NCBI GenBank assembly: GCA_900551055.1
Contig: URUK01000029.1
Span: 1 to 31,186, forward strand
Source of the DNA: an uncultured Prevotella sp.
GTDB taxonomy: Bacteria > Bacteroidota > Bacteroidia > Bacteroidales > Bacteroidaceae
Direction: 5' to 3'
Length of the DNA stretch: 31,186 bases
The first letter of the stretch is position 1; each line of letters starts with the position of its first letter. Shown here one piece after another: positions 5,644 to 14,352 of this stretch. Made by a program: the position numbers and the translations under genes. Under the pieces are notes generated by a model, which worked only from the letters and a program-made list of their open reading frames with translations, did not search any database and was not told the DNA's origin.

Positions 5644-8600
5644 TTATTGCGGCATAACTCCGCCTTTGCTTTGGTATGTTGCCATGTCGGCCTTGAGTTG
5701 TGCCTCAAGCTTATCGGCGAGAGCCTTGTCGAACAAGTCGGCGTTGTCGATGCACATGCTCATGATGTATATGTGCATCATGCAGTCTTGCTGGGCTTGT
5801 GCGAAGCGGCTTCCCTTGAGCGAGTTGTACCATGTCATATACTGATGGGCGTTGTTGAACACCTGCTTTGTCGTTTCGGCGGCTTTTGCCTTGTATTTTC
5901 CGTCGTGGCTGCCAAGCAGGGCGTATGCCTTGGCAATGTCAAGTCCGCCGCTAAGATAGTTCATCGGCACGTTATATGACGGTATTACCTTTTCAGCGTA
6001 AGCGAGCGCTTTCATTGCCTTGTCAGTCTTGCCTTCGGCGATGAGGTGCAGTGCGAGCTGCGCGAACAGACGGCGGTGGGTGTAACACATGCGCATTACG
6101 GTCTCGTCAAGGTAGATGCCCTTCTTGTCTATGCCACCGAACTTGAAGCGTGTCATCATGTTGGTGTAGACGCGGTCAGAATCGAAGTTCTTTGCTCCTG
6201 CCGCGTTTGTGGTGAACGGCGTGATGCGGTTGGCAAGTCCTTCCTGTACGAAGTTGTCGCCAAGGTTCATATAATTTTCCGAACCTACCGTAGTCGCAAC
6301 GTACACAGGCCGTGTCCAGTTGCACTGGGCAATGATTTCGAGCATCATCAGGTCGCCTTTGTACAAAGCGTTCTTGCCTTTCAGCGAGATGACCATGCGG
6401 TCTGGTATCGAGTCGGCAGCCATCATCATGCCGCTCTTGCGCACTGCCTCCTTGTCTATTGTGATATAGAGGGTGTCGGTCGGTATCACGTGCAGGTCAG
6501 GGTTCTTTGTGCGTACCCAATGCGCCATGATGTTCTTGACCTCAAACGGATTGTCGCCGAACGACGCCTTTGCCTCCTCGGGATGTGTCTTGTAGAAGTC
6601 GAGTATTTGTCCTTTCAGTTCGGGCTGCACGTCAATGTAGTCGTTAGTGCCCGAGCAGTAGTCAAGGCGCGGCCATGTTATCGGAACGGAAGGCGACTTG
6701 TATGCCTCGCGGCACATCTGGTCGATGTACCAGTCGGTTTGCAGGTAGCTAAGGTTGCAAACACGTGCGTCGGTCCTTACGCCTTCAACATCCTGATTGT
6801 ACCACAGGGGGAAGGTGTCGTTGTCGCCGTTAGTGAAGATTATCGGGTTGCCTTTGTCCTGCAGGGACATGAGGTAGTTCTGTCCGAAGTCGCGGCAGAC
6901 GTAGCGTCCGCTGCGGTCGTGGTCGTCCCATGTCTGGCTTGCCATCTGTATTGGCACGAGCAGGCAGAGCACAGACACGGCGATGGTGGCTGCGGTGCTG
7001 TTCAGCTTGGCGTATTTCTTGAGCAGGTCGATGATTGCCGCAACGCCGATGCCGCACCAGATGGCGAACGCGTAGAACGAACCGGCGTATGCGTAGTCGC
7101 GCTCACGCGGCTGTCCCGGTGTCTGATTGAGGTATAGCACGATGGCAAGTCCCGTCATGAAGAACAGGAAGAACACCACCCAGAACTGGCGTATGCCGCG
7201 CTGTCCGCGGTAAGCCTGCCAGAACAGGCCGATAAGTCCGAGCAGCAGTGGCAGGCAGTAGAACACGTTGTGCCCCTTGTTCTGCTTCAGGTCGTCGGGC
7301 AGTTTGCTTTGGTCGCCTAATCTCCAGTTGTCTATGAACGATATGCCTGTTATCCAGTTACCGTGTTCCGGCTCGCCGTTGCCCTGTATGTCGTTCTGCC
7401 TTCCTGCGAAGTTCCACATGAAATAACGCCAATACATGAAATTGCACTGGTATGACAGGAAGAAGTAAAGGTTTTCAGCCATTGTCGGCATCTTCACCAT
7501 TATGGGCTCGCCACAGCGGTCATAAGGCACTTGTTTGCCGTCAACGCCGCCCATCCAGCTCTCGTATGCCTCGGCGTGGCTTGAACTCCACATCCTCGGG
7601 AAGAACATGTTTTGCGCGTAAGCGTAGTCGCGCTTGCGGCTTACGATGAAGTATGAGTCCTTCTCGTCGGGCGAAGCTTTCTCCTTGCGCTGGTAGATTG
7701 GCGCGCCGTACACCATGTGCGGGCGGCACATGCCGTCTTCAACGTCGAGCTTCACCTGCGAGGTGTAAGCCTGTCCGTAAGCCAGCGGATAGTCGCCGTA
7801 CTGTTCGCGGCTAAGATAGCTGCCGAGGGTGAATATGTCCTCTGGCGAGTTCTGGTCCATCGGAGGGTTGGCCGAAGAGCGTATTACGATTAAGGCGTAG
7901 CTTGAATAGCCAATCATCAGCATCAGCATGCACAGCAGCGTCGTGTTCTTTATGCGTGCGCTTACGAGCGGCTTGTTGTTGGCTTTGCGGTTGATAACGA
8001 ACCACAACACCGCCAATGCCACCACTCCGACGAAGAAGGCCGACCAGCCATAGCCGTAGAACGGCACTCCGAGCATTGCCACGGCAAGCAGGAACGCCAA
8101 GTTCCCACGCTTGAAATTCTTGCCTGTATAGCTCTCATAGATGGCCCATATTACTGCTGCCACAAGCAGGATGATGTATATTATCACACCCGTATTGAAC
8201 GGACAGCCCAGCGTGTTGACAAAGAACAGCTCGAACCAGCCGCCAACCTTGACGATGCCCGGCACCACGCCGTAAAGTATTGCGGCGATAAGCACGAACG
8301 AAATGAGCAGCGCAATGAGCGAGCCTTTGAGGTTGGCGTTGGGGAATTTGCGGTAATAGAACACCAAGACGATGGCCGACACGCAGAGAAGGTTGAGCAG
8401 GTGGACGCCTACGCTCAATCCTGTCATGTACATAATCAGCACAAGCCAGCGGTCGCTGTGCGGCTCGTCGGCGTGGTCTTCCCATTTAAGTATAAGCCAG
8501 AACACCACCGCAGTGAACGCCGACGAGTAGGCATAAACCTCGCCCTCGACGGCACTGAACCAGAACGTGTCGCTGAACGTGTAGATGAGTGCGCCCACAA

Positions 8601-8973
8601 GGCCGCTCGCCTCGATGGCAATCAGCTTGTTGGTGGTAAGCGCGCTCCAGTCTTTCAGTATCAGTTTGCGTGTAAGGTGGGTGATTGTCCAGAACAGAAA
8701 CAATATACACGTTGCGCTAAGCAGTGCGCTCATGGTGTTCACCATCATCGCCACTTGCGACGGATCGCTGGCGAACTGTGAGAACAAGTTGGCCGTGAGC
8801 ATGAAGAACGGTGCTCCAGGCGGATGGCCTATCTCTAATTTGTAACCTGTTGTGATAAATTCAGGACAGTCCCAAAAACTGGCTGTCGGCTCGATAGTGC
8901 TGCAATATACGAAGGCCGCTATGAAGAATGCCAGCCAGCCAAGGATATTGTCAACCAACCTAAATTGTTTCAT
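5644..8973 (-). CDS. DUF2723 membrane protein (protein O-mannosyltransferase-like)
   Basis: An 1109-residue polytopic membrane protein. The N-terminus (residues 10-70) has the DUF2723 hallmark: a first membrane segment, then STIEPTASFWDCPEFI and IGHPPGAPFF. In this GT-C-like family (including human TMEM260) the acidic residue in this first loop is the presumed catalytic base for sugar transfer from a lipid carrier. About ten hydrophobic segments fill residues 1-350 and more lie at about 570-700. A long soluble part follows, ending in helical TPR-like repeats (about 970-1109). Length fits Bacteroidales homologues. It probably mannosylates exported proteins; donor and acceptors are inferred. 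Transcribed from a TATCTTTG element. Confidence 0.85.
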   Translation of the reverse strand: MKQFRLVDNILGWLAFFIAAFVYCSTIEPTASFWDCPEFITTGYKLEIGHPPGAPFFMLTANLFSQFASDPSQVAMMVNTMSALLSATCILFLFWTITHLTRKLILKDWSALTTNKLIAIEASGLVGALIYTFSDTFWFSAVEGEVYAYSSAFTAVVFWLILKWEDHADEPHSDRWLVLIMYMTGLSVGVHLLNLLCVSAIVLVFYYRKFPNANLKGSLIALLISFVLIAAILYGVVPGIVKVGGWFELFFVNTLGCPFNTGVIIYIILLVAAVIWAIYESYTGKNFKRGNLAFLLAVAMLGVPFYGYGWSAFFVGVVALAVLWFVINRKANNKPLVSARIKNTTLLCMLMLMIGYSSYALIVIRSSANPPMDQNSPEDIFTLGSYLSREQYGDYPLAYGQAYTSQVKLDVEDGMCRPHMVYGAPIYQRKEKASPDEKDSYFIVSRKRDYAYAQNMFFPRMWSSSHAEAYESWMGGVDGKQVPYDRCGEPIMVKMPTMAENLYFFLSYQCNFMYWRYFMWNFAGRQNDIQGNGEPEHGNWITGISFIDNWRLGDQSKLPDDLKQNKGHNVFYCLPLLLGLIGLFWQAYRGQRGIRQFWVVFFLFFMTGLAIVLYLNQTPGQPRERDYAYAGSFYAFAIWCGIGVAAIIDLLKKYAKLNSTAATIAVSVLCLLVPIQMASQTWDDHDRSGRYVCRDFGQNYLMSLQDKGNPIIFTNGDNDTFPLWYNQDVEGVRTDARVCNLSYLQTDWYIDQMCREAYKSPSVPITWPRLDYCSGTNDYIDVQPELKGQILDFYKTHPEEAKASFGDNPFEVKNIMAHWVRTKNPDLHVIPTDTLYITIDKEAVRKSGMMMAADSIPDRMVISLKGKNALYKGDLMMLEIIAQCNWTRPVYVATTVGSENYMNLGDNFVQEGLANRITPFTTNAAGAKNFDSDRVYTNMMTRFKFGGIDKKGIYLDETVMRMCYTHRRLFAQLALHLIAEGKTDKAMKALAYAEKVIPSYNVPMNYLSGGLDIAKAYALLGSHDGKYKAKAAETTKQVFNNAHQYMTWYNSLKGSRFAQAQQDCMMHIYIMSMCIDNADLFDKALADKLEAQLKADMATYQSKGGVMPQ

Positions 8974-9028
8974 TTACTGATATGTGTGATAATTATTTGT
9001 TCCGCAATGAAAACGCCATAAAGCGCTG

Positions 9029-9036
9029 CAAAGATA
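9029..9036 (-). promoter_or_regulatory. -7 element of the DUF2723 gene
   Basis: TATCTTTG on the minus strand matches TAnnTTTG exactly, about 56 bp before the start at 8973. No TTTG was found at the -33 distance. The remainder of 9037-9287 holds no gene I can support. Confidence 0.5.
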
Positions 9037-9293
9037 CAAACTTTGTGCCGTGAAGCAGTAAGTTTATTATATTTTAACGCTGTGCGCCGCGCATGGAGGA
9101 GGCTTGCAGGCTTGTGAATTCGGTTTGGAAGTTCCGGCATGGGTGTAATTTTATGCCGCGTATGGCGTTAGAATGTAATGCGGCCTGTTGTCCGGGGCGC
9201 TTGTTTTTGAAATAAATTGCGGTGCCGGATGCAGTAATCTGCTGTTTCCGCACTCATAGAATAACAGGCTGCAGTAAGGCTTGCGTAATGTTG

Positions 9294-9356
9294 ATGACGA
9301 CAGAAGAACTTATCAGAAGGTGCAAGGATGGCAACCGCAGCGCATTGACTGGCTGA
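9294..9356 (+). pseudogene. Truncated N-terminus of an ECF sigma factor
   Basis: An ATG opens a 20-codon frame reading MTTEELIRRCKDGNRSALTG before TGA. LIRRCKDGxRxAL is a typical start of region 2 in extracytoplasmic-function sigma factors of Bacteroidota, where the next residues are usually a Leu-Tyr helix. Shifting frame by one base at the stop continues with LNRT, a possible remnant of the usual LYRT-like stretch. Nothing more of region 2 or region 4 follows because the convergent DUF4251 gene ends at 9369. I read it as a deletion relic, not a working gene. The ORF is short, so chance similarity cannot be excluded. Confidence 0.45.
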
Positions 9357-9368
9357 ACAGGACACCGG

Positions 9369-9926
9369 TCAGATGGCCGTGCCTTGGAAAATGTTGCTTT
9401 CTTCCAGCGGAACGGTGTTGCCGCTTAGCGTGATGCGGCCCGACCTGAAGTTCTGCTGTATGCTGGCCGTGGCCTGGTTGCCTCCGTGCCACAGGGTTAT
9501 GAACACTTGGGCGGATATACCCACGCCGTTGACGTTGGCCTGTATGTATATGTTGCCCTTTTTGTCGGTGGTCTTTTTATAATTCGACACGCTGCCCTCA
9601 AGGGTGATGCCGCCAAGCCCGTTGAAGCCCGGCCATGGCACGTTGAACGCCACCTGCACTACTGCGCTGTCGCCGCAGAAGGCGATGAAATTGGTGTTTG
9701 ACGTTACGTGTACGGTATATCCGCGCTTGAACGTAACCTCGTTGGCTTCGATGACGAACGCCGTATCGTTGATTGCACTTTGCGCCTTGAGATTCATCAG
9801 GCTGTCTATGCGCGCCTGCATGGCCTTGCGTTCCTGCTTAGAGGGCTTCTTGCCGCCTGCTGTCTGTGCGCCTGCGGTGATGACGGCCAATACCGCCACT
9901 ACTGCTATTAAAACAAATCTTTTCAT
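9369..9926 (-). CDS. DUF4251 domain protein, exported
   Basis: A 185-residue secreted protein. The N-terminus MKRFVLIAVVAVLAVITAGAQ is a clear signal peptide, followed by a basic helix (KKPSKQERKAMQARID) and the DUF4251 beta-rich domain. The GGITLEGSVSNYK strand and the closing RITLSGNTVPLEESNIF match the family pattern. Its role is unknown; related proteins are exported to the periplasm or cell surface in Bacteroidales. An ATG two codons upstream (9932) is equally plausible as the start; the longer reading to 9980 would bury the signal peptide. No clear promoter was found in the gap to the upstream yqaA-like gene. Confidence 0.8.
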   Translation of the reverse strand: MKRFVLIAVVAVLAVITAGAQTAGGKKPSKQERKAMQARIDSLMNLKAQSAINDTAFVIEANEVTFKRGYTVHVTSNTNFIAFCGDSAVVQVAFNVPWPGFNGLGGITLEGSVSNYKKTTDKKGNIYIQANVNGVGISAQVFITLWHGGNQATASIQQNFRSGRITLSGNTVPLEESNIFQGTAI

Positions 9927-10013
9927 AATCATGGATTTTAGTGTCCTCTTATATATAAAACGTGCAGGTAATGCGGACATTGCCTGGCTGATGGTGAAAT
10001 AGTGGTAAAATGG

Positions 10014-10466
10014 CTAAACGAATATTTTAACGCCGAGGGCCAGCAGGGCGTAGCGTGCCAGTTTGCCTGCGGTAACGCTGACAACGGTCAGAGTGATGTT
10101 GGCGCGCATCAGGCCGAGCACAATGGTTATGCCTTCGCCTATTACGGGCAGGAAGGCGAAAAAGCCTGTCCACGCGCCGCGTCCGGCCATGAAGCGGCGT
10201 GCACGGTCGAGGTCTTTGGGCTTTACGTGGAGGTAACGTTCTATCCAGTCCATACGCCCAAGCGAGCCAATCCAATAGTTGAACATGCTGCCGAGGGTGT
10301 TGCCTACCGTGCCGTATATCACCAATGCCCACGGGTCAAGCCCCGCCGCCATTAGCGCGAGCATTACAACTTCGCTGCTCAATGGGAACACGCTGCCTGC
10401 GAGGAACGCAGATACGAGCATTCCGGCGTAGCCGTAGTCGGTCAGTATCCCTATCAGAGACTCCAT
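10014..10466 (-). CDS. YqaA/DedA-like (VTT domain) membrane protein
   Basis: A 150-residue integral membrane protein of the YqaA branch of the DedA/VTT superfamily. It has a re-entrant-type start (AFLAGSVFPLSSEVVML, 20-36), the family G-rich stretch GTVGNTLGSMFNYWIG (53-68) and a second F-x-P-V-I-GEG motif (FLPVIGEGITIVLGLMRAN). DedA-type proteins move phospholipids or undecaprenyl-phosphate across the membrane. The substrate of this shorter branch is not established. Its start overlaps the end of the upstream membrane protein gene by 13 bp, suggesting coupling. Confidence 0.85.
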   Translation of the reverse strand: MESLIGILTDYGYAGMLVSAFLAGSVFPLSSEVVMLALMAAGLDPWALVIYGTVGNTLGSMFNYWIGSLGRMDWIERYLHVKPKDLDRARRFMAGRGAWTGFFAFLPVIGEGITIVLGLMRANITLTVVSVTAGKLARYALLALGVKIFV

Positions 10467-11410
10467 GGTGAAAGGTTGTTTGCCGCAGGTGTTATGTTCA
10501 TGATGTTGAATGCCGTTATTGCAATGGCGAGCAATGCGAGCAGTATGAACGCTATGTTGGTGAACCGTGTGCCGGTAAGCGCGAAGAAGTGGCCGGCCTG
10601 CACCGATGCGTTTACGATGAGTATGCCCGTAAGCTGTCCGGCGTTTGCCGGTTGCAGCACAGCCAGCGCGGCGGTGAACGCGGCCAGCGTGATAAGCATC
10701 TCGTATATCATTCGTGTGCGGATTTTATCCTTGTAGCTGTTGCGCAGGAAGTGGACGGTGCCGATGGCGGCGGCAAGCAACGTGAAGCCGAAAGTCGCTG
10801 CCGTGTCAACGGATATGGTGATGTCGTAAGGATGTACCGTCCAAAGGTCGAATTTCAGCTTTTGTGTGACTTCAAAAAAACTGCCTGTCATGGCGCAATA
10901 GCCTCCGATAAACCAGTAAGGCGCGGTAAGTCCGATGAGTGATGCCCAGAAGTTCCGCCAGCTCATGGCCATGAGGTTGGTGCCGATGAGAACCCACAAC
11001 ACAGGAACGAAGAACAGCGACTGGGGAAAAATTACGCTCGCAATGCCGATGAACATGAAGGCATAAAACATACGTCCCTGCGCACGCTTGTCCTGATATG
11101 AGGCGAACAACGTAAGGTATGCAGCGATGAAACACAGTTGCACAATGACAACCTCGACGCTTCCCGTTACAGGAGCGGCCATCGTTCCGAGCACGAGGAA
11201 CGTGCAAGACACCATTCGGCTGTACACTCTGATGAGCGCGTTGCGGTTGTTCAGCTCGACCATGAGGTATGCCGACAGGGCAAATACGGCAAGTTCGGCG
11301 TATGTCCTGCCGCTTACTGCGCACATTACAAGCCATGCACCAAGCGCGTAAACCGCCGTAATTGGCAGCGCAAAGCGGCTTTCGGATATCCTGTTTTGTA
11401 ATCGCTTCAT
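10454..11410 (-). CDS. Uncharacterised polytopic membrane protein
   Basis: A 318-residue protein with about nine or ten hydrophobic segments through its whole length and short polar loops (for example SYQDKRAQGR and RNSYKDKIRTR). No catalytic motif or known domain is recognised. The start at 11410 (MKRLQNRISESRF) is chosen because the 17 extra residues of the longer frame are only translation of the adjacent TTAAGAAT hairpin. That hairpin ends 9 bp before the ATG, so it sits where ribosomes load. It lies between purD and the yqaA-like gene, overlapping the latter by 13 bp. A role linked to the yqaA partner is possible but unproved. Confidence 0.75.
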   Translation of the reverse strand: MKRLQNRISESRFALPITAVYALGAWLVMCAVSGRTYAELAVFALSAYLMVELNNRNALIRVYSRMVSCTFLVLGTMAAPVTGSVEVVIVQLCFIAAYLTLFASYQDKRAQGRMFYAFMFIGIASVIFPQSLFFVPVLWVLIGTNLMAMSWRNFWASLIGLTAPYWFIGGYCAMTGSFFEVTQKLKFDLWTVHPYDITISVDTAATFGFTLLAAAIGTVHFLRNSYKDKIRTRMIYEMLITLAAFTAALAVLQPANAGQLTGILIVNASVQAGHFFALTGTRFTNIAFILLALLAIAITAFNIMNITPAANNLSPWSL

Positions 11411-11419
11411 TCTTTTTTG

Positions 11420-11499
11420 AATTAAGAATGAAGAGTTAAGAATTAAGAAATTTATCTTCACCGCATTTTTTCTTAATTCTTAACTCTTAATTCTTAATT
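11420..11499 (-). terminator. 31-bp hairpin of TTAAGAAT near-repeats after purD
   Basis: Arms 11420-11450 and 11469-11499 pair at 30 of 31 positions, loop 18 nt. It begins 4 bp after the purD stop and ends 9 bp before the next start codon on the same strand. The arm sequence is almost identical to that of the hairpin at 22609-22703, but the loops are unrelated. It may terminate purD transcripts or attenuate expression of the downstream membrane protein. Confidence 0.65.
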
Positions 11500-11503
11500 G
11501 TTT

Positions 11504-12772
11504 TTAAAGGTCTTTCCCAATGTCGCTGCGGAAGTATTTGCCGGTGAAGTTGATTTTCTGCGCTTCCTTGAACGACTTTGCCAAGGCTTCTTCCTTGTCT
11601 TTCCCGTATGAGCTTACGGCTATGACGCGGCCTCCGGCGGTTACCACCTGTCCGTCTTTCAATGCCGTGCCGGAGTGGAACACGATGCTGCCATCCACGT
11701 CACCGATGCCGGTTATGGGGAAGCCTTTGTCGTATTTCCCGGGATATCCGCCGCTGACGAGCATCACGCAGACGGCAGCGCGCTCGTCAAATTCAATGTT
11801 GCGCGTGCCGAGATTGCCTTCCGCCACACCTTCGAACAGGTCTACAATGTCGCTCTTCAGGCGCAACATGACGCTTTCAGTCTCGGGGTCGCCCATGCGG
11901 CAGTTATATTCTATCACCATCGGGTCGCCTCCAACGTTAATCAACCCGAAGAAGATGAAGCCCTTGTAATCCAGTCCTTCCTCGGCAAGTCCTTCAACGG
12001 TAGGGCGTATGATGCGGTCTTCCACTTTCTGCATCCAATCCTTTGTGGCGAACGGAACAGGGGTAACGCTGCCCATTCCGCCGGTATTGAGCCCTGTGTC
12101 GCCTTCTCCGATGCGCTTGTAGTCCTTCGCTTCGGGCAGGATTTTGTAGCTCTTGCCGTCTGTGAGCACGAAAACGGAGCATTCAATGCCGCTAAGAAAT
12201 TCCTCAATGACAACGTTTGCCGACGCGTTGCCGAACATTCCGCCGAGCATGTCGCGCAGTTCCTTCTTGGCTTCGTCGAGCGTCGGCACGATAAGTACTC
12301 CTTTCCCGGCGCACAGGCCGTCGGCTTTCAGCACGTAAGGGGGCTGCAACGTCTCGAGGAAATGCAGACCCTCATCGAGCGTGGTGCCGTTGAAAGTCTT
12401 GTATTTCGCAGTCGGGATGTTGTGTCTTTGCATGAACTTCTTTGCAAAGTCCTTTGAGCCTTCAAGCTGTGCGCCGAGCTTCGACGGACCAATTACGGGT
12501 ATTCCGGCAGTGCGGCTGTCAGCCTTGAAGTCGTCGTAGATGCCTTTCACCAGTGGGTCTTCGGGCCCGACAACTACCATGTTGATATCGTTTGTCACTG
12601 CAAAGTTCTTCAAACTTTCAAAATCGTCGGCCTTTATGTCGACGTTTTCGCCTACGTTTGCAGTCCCGGCGTTACCTGGAGCTATGTATAGTTTGTCAAC
12701 TTTCGGACTTTGTGCAATCTTCCAAGCCAAGGCGTGCTCACGCCCTCCGTTTCCTAAGAGTAATATTTTCAT
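11504..12772 (-). CDS. purD: Phosphoribosylamine-glycine ligase
   Basis: A 422-residue GAR synthetase, the ATP-grasp enzyme that joins glycine to 5-phosphoribosylamine in the second step of purine synthesis. The N-terminus MKILLLGNGGREHALAWK is the family start. GPEDPLVKGI and GPSKLGAQLEGSKDFAKKFM precede the ATP-grasp core. The metal/ATP region EYNCRMGDPETE and the C-terminal ISGIGD-like stretch are also present. Length matches free-standing PurD. It follows the antiporter gene by 58 bp on the same strand with no clear promoter of its own between, so co-transcription is possible. A strong hairpin follows the stop. Confidence 0.97.
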   Translation of the reverse strand: MKILLLGNGGREHALAWKIAQSPKVDKLYIAPGNAGTANVGENVDIKADDFESLKNFAVTNDINMVVVGPEDPLVKGIYDDFKADSRTAGIPVIGPSKLGAQLEGSKDFAKKFMQRHNIPTAKYKTFNGTTLDEGLHFLETLQPPYVLKADGLCAGKGVLIVPTLDEAKKELRDMLGGMFGNASANVVIEEFLSGIECSVFVLTDGKSYKILPEAKDYKRIGEGDTGLNTGGMGSVTPVPFATKDWMQKVEDRIIRPTVEGLAEEGLDYKGFIFFGLINVGGDPMVIEYNCRMGDPETESVMLRLKSDIVDLFEGVAEGNLGTRNIEFDERAAVCVMLVSGGYPGKYDKGFPITGIGDVDGSIVFHSGTALKDGQVVTAGGRVIAVSSYGKDKEEALAKSFKEAQKINFTGKYFRSDIGKDL

Positions 12773-12830
12773 AATCTATATCTTTGATAGCTGAAGTGGT
12801 TAATGTCGTTAAAATTCTGTTTGTTAGCGT

Positions 12831-14285
12831 TCAGTAATCATCTTTTTTCTTGTCTGATATTACGAGAAGCTTGTCTCCTTCGTGCAGTGTCAGGCTGCCG
12901 TCGGGTATAAGGTATTCGTCGTTACGCTTCACCAATATGACGAGTTTGCCCTTGGGCAGTTGCATTTCCTTTAGAGTATTGCCTCGCTCCAATGATTCGG
13001 CGGTTACTGTCATGTCTGTCAGGTCTGTGTTTATTTCTTCCGGCAGTTCTACTCCGAAGTCGTTGCCTGTCTTAGGCATAGGCTCGCTAAGTTTCAGTTT
13101 GCCAGCCATGAAAGAAACTGTCGTACCTTGGACGACAAGCGAAACAATGGTTATGAAGAACACAATGTTGAACATTATGTTTGAACCCTCAACGTTTGCC
13201 ACCACCGGATAAGTGGCGAATATTATCGGAACGGCACCGCGCAGGCCAACCCATGACACGAAAAGGCGCGACCGCATGTTGATGTTCTTGAACGGAAGGA
13301 GGCACAGCATGACGCTTAACGGTCTTCCGATGACTATCATGAATATGCCGATGAGCAATGCAACGGCTGCCACTTCAAGCATTTCGTGTGGATTGACGAG
13401 CAGTCCCAGGCAGAGGAACATTATTATCTGGAACAGCCATGTCAGTCCGTCAATGAACGTAATTGTGTCCTTGCGGTGCGCAATCTTGCTGTTCCCGACA
13501 ATCATTCCGCAGATATACACGGCCAGATAGCCGTTGCCGTACGCCAAATCGGTAATACTGAAGGTGAAGAATACAAACGCCAGCAGCAGTATCGGGTAAA
13601 GGGCCTGGTTATCGATGTTCAGCCTGTTGAGGATGATTACCGCCAAGCGTCCGAGCAAATAGCCGAAAACAATGCCTATGAGGAACTGCACAACGAACAT
13701 TCCCAGTATCGATGCGAACGACATTCCGGCAGAGTTGATTATCTGTATGAGCACAATCGTCAGCATGTAAGCCATCGGGTCGTTGCTTCCGCTTTCAAGT
13801 TCAAGCATTGGACGGAGGTTGTGCTTGAGGTGCATTTTTTGCGAACGGAGGATGGCGAAGACCGATGCCGAGTCGGTACTTGACATCGTTGAGGCCAGCA
13901 GCAGCGATGTTGTAAACGGCAGTGCGATGTTAGTCCAGCTCATGCCGGACAGCCACCAGATGAACAGTCCAGTGAAAATGGCGGTCAGCAGTACGCCGAC
14001 GGTTGAGAGAACAATTCCCGGCGAGAGTACAGGCCGTATGTCCTTATACTTTGTGTCCATACCACCTGAGAACAGGATTACGCTTAACGCCACCATGCCG
14101 ATGAACTGCGCCTCGTTGGCATTGTGGAACTGCAAACCTAATCCGTCGCTACCGAAAATCATGCCCACGATTAGGAACAGCAGCAATGCCGGCACACCGA
14201 ACTTATATCCGGTCTTGCCGACAACAATGCTGACGAACATCAGCACAGAGCCTATGAGCAATATGTTTTCCGCTGTGAATGTCAT
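12831..14285 (-). CDS. Potassium/proton antiporter, CPA1 family with RCK_C domain
   Basis: A 484-residue antiporter of the NhaP2/CvrA group. Residues 1-390 form about 12 membrane segments. The ion-site region has LLLASTMSSTDSASVFAILRS and ESGSNDPMAYML, the Asp-containing motif of CPA1 exchangers. After a linker, residues about 405-484 form a TrkA-C (RCK_C) domain ending in LHEGDKLLVISD, the usual ligand-sensing module. Such proteins expel K+ (or Na+) in exchange for protons and help control pH and turgor. A strong terminator separates it from the upstream DPP IV gene. Confidence 0.92.
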   Translation of the reverse strand: MTFTAENILLIGSVLMFVSIVVGKTGYKFGVPALLLFLIVGMIFGSDGLGLQFHNANEAQFIGMVALSVILFSGGMDTKYKDIRPVLSPGIVLSTVGVLLTAIFTGLFIWWLSGMSWTNIALPFTTSLLLASTMSSTDSASVFAILRSQKMHLKHNLRPMLELESGSNDPMAYMLTIVLIQIINSAGMSFASILGMFVVQFLIGIVFGYLLGRLAVIILNRLNIDNQALYPILLLAFVFFTFSITDLAYGNGYLAVYICGMIVGNSKIAHRKDTITFIDGLTWLFQIIMFLCLGLLVNPHEMLEVAAVALLIGIFMIVIGRPLSVMLCLLPFKNINMRSRLFVSWVGLRGAVPIIFATYPVVANVEGSNIMFNIVFFITIVSLVVQGTTVSFMAGKLKLSEPMPKTGNDFGVELPEEINTDLTDMTVTAESLERGNTLKEMQLPKGKLVILVKRNDEYLIPDGSLTLHEGDKLLVISDKKKDDY

Positions 14286-14309
14286 CCGGGCTTGTTAAAA
14301 TATTACAGG

Positions 14310-14339
14310 CCTGGCGCATGGCTGTTTCCATGCGCCAGG
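14310..14339 (-). terminator. Rho-independent terminator of the DPP IV gene
   Basis: A perfect 12-bp stem (CCTGGCGCATGG with CCATGCGCCAGG) and a 6-nt loop lie 14 bp past the DPP IV stop. On the minus strand it is followed by an A/T-rich stretch with ATTTT. Unlike most stems here it is G+C-rich and not built from short repeats. Confidence 0.85.
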
Positions 14340-14352
14340 TTAGCTGTCGCGC

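Noticed and set aside
6046..7137. Long plus-strand open frame (363 codons)
   Set aside because: It lies wholly opposite the DUF2723 gene; the product is Val/His/Arg-rich with no domain, as expected of a shadow frame in G+C-rich DNA.
9168..9365. 65-codon minus-strand frame
   Set aside because: Cys/Ala-rich with no motif or promoter, and it overlaps the sigma relic on the other strand.
11411..11461. 17-residue N-terminal extension of the membrane protein
   Set aside because: It is translation of the TTAAGAAT hairpin.
11675..12457. Plus-strand frame of 260 codons
   Set aside because: Antisense to purD, which is unambiguous; no domain or promoter.
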